DNA of 9,010 bases from W0P28-013 sp963658575. GTDB taxonomy: Bacteria > Bacteroidota > Bacteroidia > Bacteroidales > Paludibacteraceae. Both the position numbers and the translations under genes were made by a program. The notes under the pieces were generated by a model. It was not told the origin of the DNA. It saw only the letters and a program-made list of their open reading frames with translations, and searched no databases. Of this stretch, positions 1 through 5,876 are shown piece after piece. Positions within the stretch are counted from its first letter, which is position 1. Every line of letters starts with the position of its first letter. The stretch is from the NCBI GenBank assembly GCA_963658575.1, contig CAVKQB010000071.1, positions 1 through 9,010 on the forward strand, in the 5' to 3' direction.

Positions 1-162
1 TTGTTTGAACTATGCCGAGCGTAGAAAAAATGCGCGCAGCGAATTAAGAATTTTTCAAATAACCAAATCCCCAAAAACTTAGAAACAGCGCGCAGCGCGA
101 GAAACTTAGAAACGTGCGAAGCACGACCAAATAACCAAATCTGCAAATCCACAGAGATAATT
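1..162. repeat. Repeat-rich non-coding region upstream of the S41 protease
   Basis: No gene is supported here. The stretch is built from short repeated pieces: AAACTTAGAAAC occurs at 75-86 and 102-113; CAAATAACCAAATC occurs near 55-68 and 129-142; GC-rich GCGCGCAGCG occurs near 31-40 and 88-97. CGTGCGAAGCACG (114-126) is a small perfect hairpin. The GCGCGCAGCGC core recurs inverted near 5258-5268, and GAGCG(T/C)AG pieces recur in the 5430-5475 repeat. I see no TAnnTTTG promoter box in front of the protease, so its promoter may lie outside the window or be unconventional. A frame open from base 2 to about 82 has no recognisable protein content. Confidence 0.6.
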
Positions 163-1797
163 ATGAAACGAGCAACCATCATTTTGGCGTTATTGGCAAT
201 GACGGCATCGGCAATCGATGCGCAGAAACGCTACGAACAGATTGGCAAATACACCGACATCTACAACGCCGTATTGCGCGAATTGACCATCAACTACGTC
301 GATACGTTCGACTACGAGAAGATAACCCAAGCGGGTATCAGTCGTATGTTGCAGCGGCTCGACCCGTACACCACGTTTTTTGCCGAATCGGACGAGGAGC
401 AACTGAAAATAATGACCACGGGCATCTACGGCGGCATCGGCTCCACCATCATGCAACGCGGCGACTATGTGGTGATATGGGACCCCTACGAAGGCATGCC
501 AGCACAACGCAACGACATACACGCCGGCGACACCATTCTCAAAATCGACGGCAAAAACGTCAAAGGGCTGAGCACGGCCGAAGTGAGCAAAATGTTGCGC
601 GGACTGCAAGGCACCGAAGTGGAACTGACACTGAAGCGCAACGGACAAAAGCCGCTACACAAAAAAGTCGTGCGCGCAGCGATACAATTGGCACCCATCA
701 ACTACTACGGTATGATAACCGACAGCGTGGGCTACATTGCCTTCGGCGATTTCACCGAAAATTCGTTTGCCGAATTTCGCAACGCCCTCGCCGATATGTC
801 GCAAAACGGCAACATGCGCCGCCTCGTCATCGATTTGCGCAACAACGGCGGCGGATTGGTGTCGGAAGCCGTAGAGATTGCCTCACTATTTGTGCCGAAA
901 AACACGCCCATCGTCAGCATGAAGGGGCTGCAGCCGCAAAACCAACACGAATACAAAACCCAGCACGAGCCACTCTACCCCAACCTGCCCTTGGTAGTGA
1001 TGATCGATGCATCGTCGGCATCGGCATCGGAGATTTTGGCTGGTTCGCTGCAAGATTTAGACCGTGCCGTGATTGTCGGCGAACGGTCGTTTGGCAAAGG
1101 CCTCGTGCAGAACGTGCGCACCCTGCCGCACAACACTCACATGAAAATAACGACGGCGAAATACTACATTCCGAGCGGACGGTGCGTGCAAGCCATCGAC
1201 TACGCCAAGCGCGATGCCAACGGCAGTCTGCAACGCATTCCCGACAGTCTGACACACGAGTTTGCAACAGCCAACGGCCGCAAAGTGCGCGATGGCGGCG
1301 GCATCACACCCGATGTAACGTTCGAGCAGCGCAACGAGTTGAACATCGTCTATTTTCTCTACATCAAAAACATCTTTTTCGACTACGCCACGCGGTTTGC
1401 TGCCACGCACAAAAGCATTGCGCCGGCCGGCTCGTTTGCGCTGAGCGACGAGGATTATGCCGATTTCGTGGCATACGCCCGAACCTACGGCTCCGACTAC
1501 AAACTGCAGAGCGCCGCCGAACTCGACGAGGTGGTAAAAACCATCAAAGAAGAGGGCTACTACGACGACACAAAGGCCGCCATCGAGCAACTTACCGCCC
1601 TGCTCCAGCCCGATATCGAGCGCGATTTGGCACGTTTCAGAACCGATGTCGAGGAGTTTCTCGGTGCCGAAATCGTCAAGCGTTACTATTTTCAGAGGGG
1701 AGCGGCCGAATACGGATTGCATTTCGACAAATGGCTGCATCAGGCTGTCGAACTCGTGAGCGACGACGCACGTTGCCGCGCCATTTTGGGCAAATAA
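163..1797 (+). CDS. S41 family carboxyl-terminal processing protease (CtpA/Prc-like)
   Basis: A 544-residue secreted serine protease that in this family cleaves proteins near their C-terminus in the periplasm or cell envelope. Residues 1-20 form a signal peptide (MKR, hydrophobic core, cleavage near A20-Q21); there is no lipobox cysteine. The family motif TTGIYGGIG at 85-93 opens a PDZ domain of about 85-165, with GDTILKIDG at 122-130. The peptidase core follows (about 185-385): VIDLRNNGGG at 222-231, SSASASE with the likely catalytic Ser287, SFGKG with the catalytic Lys312, TAKYYIPSGR at 331-340 and GGGITPDV. The Ser-Lys spacing of 25 equals that of E. coli Prc and CtpA (family knowledge). 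The C-terminal 150 residues are helical and less conserved. The ATG is preceded by AGAG and gives a clean signal peptide. It converges with the regulator gene across a 15-bp gap. The natural substrate is unknown. Confidence 0.95.
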   Translation: MKRATIILALLAMTASAIDAQKRYEQIGKYTDIYNAVLRELTINYVDTFDYEKITQAGISRMLQRLDPYTTFFAESDEEQLKIMTTGIYGGIGSTIMQRGDYVVIWDPYEGMPAQRNDIHAGDTILKIDGKNVKGLSTAEVSKMLRGLQGTEVELTLKRNGQKPLHKKVVRAAIQLAPINYYGMITDSVGYIAFGDFTENSFAEFRNALADMSQNGNMRRLVIDLRNNGGGLVSEAVEIASLFVPKNTPIVSMKGLQPQNQHEYKTQHEPLYPNLPLVVMIDASSASASEILAGSLQDLDRAVIVGERSFGKGLVQNVRTLPHNTHMKITTAKYYIPSGRCVQAIDYAKRDANGSLQRIPDSLTHEFATANGRKVRDGGGITPDVTFEQRNELNIVYFLYIKNIFFDYATRFAATHKSIAPAGSFALSDEDYADFVAYARTYGSDYKLQSAAELDEVVKTIKEEGYYDDTKAAIEQLTALLQPDIERDLARFRTDVEEFLGAEIVKRYYFQRGAAEYGLHFDKWLHQAVELVSDDARCRAILGK

Positions 1798-1803
1798 CCC
1801 GAC

Positions 1804-1832
1804 AAAAAAACATCAACTCAGCGAGTTGATGT
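1804..1832 (-). terminator. Rho-independent terminator overlapping the 3' end of the hemerythrin-LuxR gene
   Basis: The arms ACATCAACTC (1810-1819) and GAGTTGATGT (1823-1832) form a perfect 10-bp stem with a 3-nt loop. Read on the minus strand, the hairpin runs straight into seven T residues (1810-1804), the classic intrinsic terminator form. The 5' arm and loop lie within the last codons (D-I-N-S-L-S) and the stop codon TGA sits in the 3' arm, so coding sequence and terminator are shared. On the plus strand the hairpin has no T-tract after it, so it should work poorly for the protease gene. Confidence 0.88.
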
Positions 1833-2754
1833 CCACCAATTTGTTGGCTATGGCGTAGATAGTCAAGCCTGCAGGACTGTGTATGTGCAGTTTGCGGGCT
1901 ATGTTTTTGCGGTGCGTGATGACGGTGTGAATCGAAATGAACAATTTGTCGGCTATCTCCTTGTTGCTCAAACCATTGACCACCTCGACGAGCACCTCTT
2001 TCTCGCGTTCGCTGAGGTTTTCCGTTTCGCTTTCGGGCTGTTTGGGCGTGGTTTGCGCCGCTATTTTGTCGCAACTATTTTCGAGTCGCCGCACGGCAGG
2101 CACAAACAGATTGTCCTCGATGCGGCAGTGCATGGCGAGGTCGTGTTCGCAGGTAAAAATGTCGAAAAGAGCCGAATTGAGCAGGTCGTTGCTGGCCGAC
2201 GACGGATAGTATTTGATGATGATGTTTTTCAGTTCGGTCAGTTTGGCCTCCACGTGCTGGTCGTCGACGGCGCGATGCTGGCGCGCGTAGATGTCGATGC
2301 TGTATTTTTCGTTGCGCTGGCCTGCGTGCAACTGCTCTACGTAGGGGAAAGCCGTTTTGTTTTCGTAGTCCATGTGCCGACCGACCTCCTGCGCATATTC
2401 GTCGAAAAATTTGATAACGAGAAACGCCATTTTGTTGTTTTCGCTGCCACAATTGATGGCCTCAATCAGTTTGCGCCGAATGGTTGGCAGGCAAAATTCG
2501 AGGTAGTATTTGTGGGCGCGTTTCAGGTAGTCCATCAGCGTATCGAGCGAGATATCGTCGATATTGGGCTGCACGCCGAGCAGTTTGTAATTGACTATAG
2601 CCAAAAATGTGGGCGTATGCACGCGATTGGCTTCGCACACCTGCGCCACGGTCTGGTCGCCAAAACCGAGCGGCAGCGCAAAACGACTCAACACTTGCAG
2701 CGACTCGTGGTTGCCGCAAATCAAATCGCTCATTTTGTCCGAAGCCTGATACAT
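1813..2754 (-). CDS. Hemerythrin-domain transcriptional regulator with LuxR-type HTH
   Basis: A 313-residue cytoplasmic one-component regulator. Residues 1-60 (FALPLGFGDQTVAQVC and on) resemble the short N-terminal domain of ScdA/RIC iron-sulfur repair proteins (DUF542-like). Residues about 70-225 look like a helical hemerythrin HHE domain: candidate iron ligands are His81, His127 and Glu131 (HMDYE), His160, His167, His204, and His209 with Asp214 (HCRIED). A polar linker (226-246) leads to a LuxR/GerE helix-turn-helix from 247 (LSEREKEVL, GLSNKEIADKLFIS, HTVITHRKNI) to the end. Hemerythrin domains bind a di-iron centre and sense or carry O2, NO or iron; the ligand here is inferred, not shown. 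The ATG at 2754 was chosen because GGAG lies 4 nt upstream; an in-frame TTG at 2793 would only translate intergenic repeat. There is no receiver domain, so it is not a classical response regulator. Confidence 0.9.
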   Translation of the reverse strand: MYQASDKMSDLICGNHESLQVLSRFALPLGFGDQTVAQVCEANRVHTPTFLAIVNYKLLGVQPNIDDISLDTLMDYLKRAHKYYLEFCLPTIRRKLIEAINCGSENNKMAFLVIKFFDEYAQEVGRHMDYENKTAFPYVEQLHAGQRNEKYSIDIYARQHRAVDDQHVEAKLTELKNIIIKYYPSSASNDLLNSALFDIFTCEHDLAMHCRIEDNLFVPAVRRLENSCDKIAAQTTPKQPESETENLSEREKEVLVEVVNGLSNKEIADKLFISIHTVITHRKNIARKLHIHSPAGLTIYAIANKLVDINSLS

Positions 2755-2765
2755 TTTTCTCCGAA

Positions 2766-2850
2766 TGAATAATAAACAATGAATAATGAACAATAATTGC
2801 TTGATTTACAGCAACTTCATTGTCAATTGTCCATTATCAATTGTCCATTG
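2766..2850. repeat. 14-bp AT-rich intergenic repeats, partly inverted
   Basis: CAATTGTCCATTAT (2824-2837) is followed directly by CAATTGTCCATTG (2838-2850), a two-copy 14-bp tandem. About 30 bp away, AATGAATAATGAACAATAATTG (split here as AATGAATAATG at 2779-2789 plus ACAATAATTG) is a related unit in the opposite direction, so the two can form an imperfect stem in the leader RNA of the regulator gene. The same unit recurs at 5313-5345 with A for G changes. I read it as a dispersed intergenic repeat of this genome; a regulatory role is possible but unproven. Confidence 0.65.
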
Positions 2851-2855
2851 CTCCG

Positions 2856-2887
2856 CAAAGGTACGATTTTTTCGGCAAAGCCGCACA
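2856..2887 (-). promoter_or_regulatory. Predicted Bacteroidota promoter of the hemerythrin-LuxR gene
   Basis: On the minus strand TACCTTTG (2863-2856) matches the -7 consensus TAnnTTTG exactly. A weaker -33 box, TGTG (2887-2884), lies 20 nt upstream, the usual spacing. Transcription would start near 2848 and leave a leader of about 95 nt containing the 14-bp repeats. The promoter sits just 3' of the glnN stop codon, so the regulator can be transcribed separately from glnN. Confidence 0.55.
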
Positions 2888-2890
2888 CGT

Positions 2891-5080
2891 TTAGCGCACG
2901 AAAAGCAGTTCGCGGTACTTGGGCAGTGTCCACATTTCGTCGTCCACAATCATTTCGAGTGCGTCGGCGTTGGCGCGGATTTCGTGCATCAGCGGGATAA
3001 CCTTGTCGTGATAGGCCACGGCTTGGGCGCGTGCGCTGTCGAGGCGGTTGGCGGTGTGGCGGCAGGCGACCATCTCGTCGACTTTGGCCACGATTTCGTC
3101 CACATGGCGTATGATGCGTTTCACAATCAGAATTTCGTGGGCGGCCAAGCGTTCGTATTGTTCATCGCCGAAAGCGGCTTTTTCTTTCACGATATTGTCG
3201 AGCAGAATCGATTGGTAGCGGTTGGCCACAGGCACGATGTGGTTCATGGCCAAATCGCCCAGCACGCGCGATTCTATCTGAATTTTTTTCGTGTAGGTTT
3301 CCCATTTCACTTCGCAGCGCGAGCGCAGTTCGGCTTCGGTAAGCACGCCCGTATTTCGGAACATCTCCACGCTGATGGGCGCGAGATATTGGTCGATGAT
3401 GACCGGCACGCTCGTTTCGCAATCGAGTCCGCGTTTGGCGGCTTCGTCCTTCCAAGCGTCGCTGTAGCCGTTGCCGTCGAAGCGCACGGCTTTGCTCTCG
3501 GTGATGTATTTTTTGATGACGGCAAACAGGGCGCGTTCTTTGGGTTCGCCGGCCGCCATGCGCTCGTCCACATCGTGTTTGAACTGCATGAGTTGGTCGG
3601 CTACGGCCGCGTTGAGTGCAAGCATGGCTGCGCCGCAGTTGGCCGACGACCCGACGGCGCGAAATTCGAACCGATTGCCCGTGAAGGCAAAGGGCGACGT
3701 GCGGTTACGGTCGGTATTGTCGAGCAGAATTTCGGGAATATGCCCCACGCCGAGTTTCATCTCTTTTTTGGCGTTGATGACAATGCCTTTGTCGGCCGAT
3801 GCCCGCTCGAGTTTGTCGAGTGCGTCGGTAATCTGTTTGCCCAAAAATACCGAAATGATTGCCGGCGGCGCTTCGTTGGCGCCAAGGCGATGTTCGTTCG
3901 TGGCCGAGGCGATGGAGGCTTTCAGCAAGCCGTTGTGGCGATTGACGGCCATCAGCACGTTCACAAGGAAGGTGATGAACTGCAAATTGGTGTACGAATT
4001 TTTGCCCGGAGCGAGCAGATTCACGCCCGTGTTCGTCCCCATCGACCAGTTGCAGTGCTTGCCCGAGCCATTCACGCCGGCGAACGGTTTTTCGTGCAAT
4101 AGCACGCGGAAATGATGCCGCCGCGCCACGCGTTCCATCACCGACATCAGCAACAGATTGTGGTCGTTCGACAGGTTCACCTCCTCGTACACGGGCGCAA
4201 GTTCGAACTGGTTCGGAGCCACCTCGTTGTGGCGCGTTTTCACGGGAATGCCCAGCGTAAGGGCTTCGTTTTCGAGGTCGGTCATGAAAGCCAACACACG
4301 TTCGGGTATCGCGCCGAAATAGTGATCTTCCAACTGCTGATTTTTTGCGCTGTCGTGGCCGAGCAACGTGCGACCGGTCAGCATCAGGTCGGGGCGGGCT
4401 TGGCAGAGCGATTCGTCGACCAAGAAATACTCCTGCTCCCAACCGAGATAGGCATGTACGCGCGACACATTGCGGTCGAATAGGCGGCAAACCTCCACGG
4501 CAGCACGATTCAACGCCGACACGCTACGCAAAAGCGGCGTTTTGTAGTCGAGTGCTTCGCCCGTATAGGCCACAAACACGGTTGGAATGCAGAGTGTGTC
4601 GCCCACCACAAAGGCCGGCGACGAAGGGTCCCACGCCGAGTAGCCACGCGCCTCGAACGTATTGCGTATGCCGCCGCTCGGAAAACTCGATGCGTCGGGT
4701 TCTTGCTGATACAGCACATTGCCCGAAAACTCTTCCAACACGCGTCCGTCGGGCTTTTTCTCGACGAAAGCGTCGTGTTTCTCGGCGGTGCCGCCCGTCA
4801 GAGGCTGAAACCAGTGCGTGAAGTGCGTTGCGCCGAGTTCGGTTGCCCACTTTTTCATGCCCATGGCCACCGCATTGGCGATGTCGCGGCTCAACGGTTT
4901 GTCGTTGTCGATAGCATCGAACAGTTGGTTCAAGATGGTATCGGCGATGTACTCCTTCATGCGTTCGCGCGTGAAGACGTTTTTGGCAAAAAACACCGCT
5001 GGGCGTTCGTCGTGGCGCGCCACCTCCACCGGACGATGGCCACAAGCCGATTTTAAGGCTGCAAATCGCAATGTACTCAT
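2891..5080 (-). CDS. glnN: Glutamine synthetase type III
   Basis: Cytoplasmic enzyme that makes glutamine from glutamate, ammonium and ATP, the entry point of nitrogen assimilation. It is 729 residues long, the length known for Bacteroides GSIII and much longer than GSI (about 470). The GSIII-specific N-terminal part has VFTRERMKEY (35-44) and THFTHWFQPLTGGTAEKHDA (85-104). The catalytic domain shows LEEFSGNVLYQQEPDASSFP (115-134), GWEQEYFLVD (213-222), RHNEVAPNQFELAP (283-296), GVNGSGKHCNWSMGTNTG (335-352), and DRNRTSPFAFTGNRFEFRAV (457-476), which carry the expected acidic metal ligands and nucleotide or glutamate-binding residues. The GSIII C-terminal region (about 570-729) ends in MWTLPKYRELLF. 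The ATG is preceded by a weak AGGG. It lies upstream of the regulator gene on the same strand, with 136 bp between them. The reading frame is intact and the assignment is secure. Confidence 0.97.
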   Translation of the reverse strand: MSTLRFAALKSACGHRPVEVARHDERPAVFFAKNVFTRERMKEYIADTILNQLFDAIDNDKPLSRDIANAVAMGMKKWATELGATHFTHWFQPLTGGTAEKHDAFVEKKPDGRVLEEFSGNVLYQQEPDASSFPSGGIRNTFEARGYSAWDPSSPAFVVGDTLCIPTVFVAYTGEALDYKTPLLRSVSALNRAAVEVCRLFDRNVSRVHAYLGWEQEYFLVDESLCQARPDLMLTGRTLLGHDSAKNQQLEDHYFGAIPERVLAFMTDLENEALTLGIPVKTRHNEVAPNQFELAPVYEEVNLSNDHNLLLMSVMERVARRHHFRVLLHEKPFAGVNGSGKHCNWSMGTNTGVNLLAPGKNSYTNLQFITFLVNVLMAVNRHNGLLKASIASATNEHRLGANEAPPAIISVFLGKQITDALDKLERASADKGIVINAKKEMKLGVGHIPEILLDNTDRNRTSPFAFTGNRFEFRAVGSSANCGAAMLALNAAVADQLMQFKHDVDERMAAGEPKERALFAVIKKYITESKAVRFDGNGYSDAWKDEAAKRGLDCETSVPVIIDQYLAPISVEMFRNTGVLTEAELRSRCEVKWETYTKKIQIESRVLGDLAMNHIVPVANRYQSILLDNIVKEKAAFGDEQYERLAAHEILIVKRIIRHVDEIVAKVDEMVACRHTANRLDSARAQAVAYHDKVIPLMHEIRANADALEMIVDDEMWTLPKYRELLFVR

Positions 5081-5154
5081 ACGTTTTACCCTTTTTTACT
5101 GAAAATTACTGAAAAATTATTGAAGAAAAGACCTAAATTACCCTATTTCTCGAT

Positions 5155-5169
5155 TTTAATCGGATTAAA
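5155..5169. promoter_or_regulatory. Palindrome near the glnN transcription start, possible operator
   Basis: TTTAATC-G-GATTAAA is a perfect 7-bp inverted repeat with a single central base. It lies about 10-23 nt downstream of the start of transcription predicted for glnN, where a bound repressor could block elongation or initiation. Nitrogen control of glnN makes an operator here reasonable, but the binding protein is unknown and AT-rich palindromes also arise by chance. Confidence 0.35.
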
Positions 5170-5184
5170 TTCCGCTTTCGGCGA

Positions 5185-5216
5185 CAAAAGTAGGCACTTT
5201 TTTCGAATCATGCAAG
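5185..5216 (-). promoter_or_regulatory. Predicted Bacteroidota promoter of glnN
   Basis: On the minus strand the -7 box is TACTTTTG (5192-5185), an exact TAnnTTTG match. The -33 box is CTTG (5216-5213), 20 nt upstream and preceded by T-rich sequence. Transcription would start near 5178, giving a leader of about 97 nt. This is one of the two clearest promoters in the window. Confidence 0.7.
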
Positions 5217-5560
5217 AAAAATCGAAAAAACCATCAAAAAAAACGCAATTTTCTAATGCGCTGCGCGCGGCTTCGCAGTTTTTTTTAGGTTATTTGAGGA
5301 TTTGGGCGCGAACAATTATTCATTATCAATTATCCATTATCAATTGTTTCCAACCCCTACCCCCACTGCGTGGGTACTCCCCCTATCTGCTATCGCAGCA
5401 GGGGGAGAGAATGCGCTCCCCAAACTGTCCCTCTGCCGAGCGCAGCGAGGATAGGGGGACGAGGAGCGTAGCGACGGAGGGGGTTTATGTCAATTAAGAA
5501 TTAAGAATGAATATTTGTTCGCATCCAAGTTGTCTTTGCTCTTTGTTCTATGTTCTCTCC
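5217..5560. repeat. Gene-free stretch made of dispersed intergenic repeats
   Basis: No credible gene. In order it holds an A-rich stretch (5217-5255); a GC-rich piece, GCGCTGCGCGC near 5258-5268, the inverse of the core seen at 88-98; a run of eight T (5279-5286); a 14-bp tandem CAATTATTCATTAT / CAATTATCCATTAT / CAATTG (5313-5346); a structured GC-rich repeat (5350-5485, listed separately); and AATTAAGAATTAAGAATGAA (5492-5511). An open frame at 5120-5497 reads through all of this, and its translation has low-complexity, repeat-derived content, so I do not call it a gene. Confidence 0.6.
5350..5485. repeat. Structured GC-rich dispersed repeat with nested hairpins
   Basis: This island of about 136 bp can fold in several ways. 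CCCAC-TGC-GTGGG (5362-5374) is a small hairpin. CTCCCCC (5377-5383) pairs with GGGGGAG (5401-5407) around an inner CTGC-TATC-GCAG stem. Alternatively TCCCCCTAT (5378-5386) pairs perfectly with ATAGGGGGA (5451-5459). Its second half repeats GAGCG(C/T)AGCGA twice, near 5439 and 5464. The mix of C-runs, G-runs and short palindromes resembles REP-like or other palindromic intergenic repeats. Copy number elsewhere in the genome cannot be judged from this window. Confidence 0.5.
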
Positions 5561-5609
5561 CCTATAACCTATAACCTATAACCTATAACCTATAATCTAT
5601 AACCTTTAA
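5561..5609. repeat. Left heptamer array (CCTATAA)n
   Basis: Five perfect tandem copies of CCTATAA (5561-5595) are followed by two variants, TCTATAA and CCTTTAA (5596-5609). The array lies about 38 bp upstream of the -33 box of the large surface-protein gene. The same heptamer appears as its reverse complement immediately after that gene. Confidence 0.95.
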
Positions 5610-5646
5610 CCTTTTCTTGCTACTAATCTGAAATTAATCAAAAAAA

Positions 5647-5678
5647 GTTGCATATTCCAAAAAAATGCACTATCTTTG
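5647..5678 (+). promoter_or_regulatory. Predicted Bacteroidota promoter of the T9SS modular protein gene
   Basis: The -7 box is TATCTTTG (5671-5678), an exact TAnnTTTG match. The -33 box is GTTG (5647-5650), 20 nt upstream. Transcription would begin near 5685, about 190 nt ahead of the start codon. Confidence 0.7.
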
Positions 5679-5684
5679 TTGTGT

Positions 5685-5876
5685 TTTACAACTAGATGTG
5701 TCGTTTGTGCAACAACACGCAACACCGATAGAGGCGCAACGACATTACATTAGTTCACGCGCTCCCTATATAATATGGTGTAGCAAAGCGCGAACCGCCG
5801 AAAGCCACCACTGCTCGGCCAAACACACGTAACATACAAAACAACTTTTCGATAACCACTTAAAAACTATTAGATT
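5685..5876 (+). promoter_or_regulatory. Long 5' leader of the T9SS modular protein gene
   Basis: An untranslated leader of about 190 nt is inferred from the promoter. It contains a 6-bp stem, CGCGCT (5758-5763) with AGCGCG (5787-5792), around an AT-rich loop. Its last 50 nt are A-rich and unstructured, ending TTAAAAACTATTAGATT before the ATG. There is no Shine-Dalgarno sequence, which is common in Bacteroidota, where A-rich upstream sequence serves instead. I recognise no known riboswitch. The length could allow post-transcriptional control. Confidence 0.4.

Noticed and set aside
2..82. Possible C-terminal end of an upstream protein
   Set aside because: The open frame covers only about 26 codons made of repeat sequence, with no recognisable motif.
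1879..2772. Long open frame on the plus strand opposite the regulator gene
   Set aside because: It is an antisense shadow in third-position-biased coding DNA; the regulator strand has clear domains and its own promoter and terminator.
2755..2793. Upstream extension of the regulator to an in-frame TTG at 2793
   Set aside because: The extra 13 residues translate AT-rich intergenic repeat, and the ATG at 2754 has a GGAG four bases upstream.
2867..2883. Hairpin CGGC-AAA-GCCG downstream of glnN as its terminator
   Set aside because: The stem is only 4 bp and on the glnN strand it is followed by A residues, not T; it also overlaps the regulator's predicted promoter.
5261..5286. CTGCG...CGCAG stem followed by eight T as a plus-strand terminator
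   Set aside because: The stem is 5 bp with an 8-nt loop and no plus-strand gene lies upstream to terminate; it is more likely part of the dispersed repeat.
5120..5497. Open frame of 125 codons between glnN and the large gene
   Set aside because: It runs antisense through the glnN promoter and reads across T-runs, the 14-bp tandem and the GC-rich repeat; the product is repeat-derived and resembles no domain I know.
5561..5609. Heptamer arrays as a CRISPR or telomere-like element
   Set aside because: Units are 7 bp with no spacers, so not CRISPR; nothing suggests a linear chromosome end, and the same unit occurs in both orientations around one gene.
5081..5876. Template repeat of a diversity-generating retroelement upstream of the variable gene
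   Set aside because: I looked for copies of the GGCTACTATTGG framework outside the modules and saw none in this gap or elsewhere in the window.
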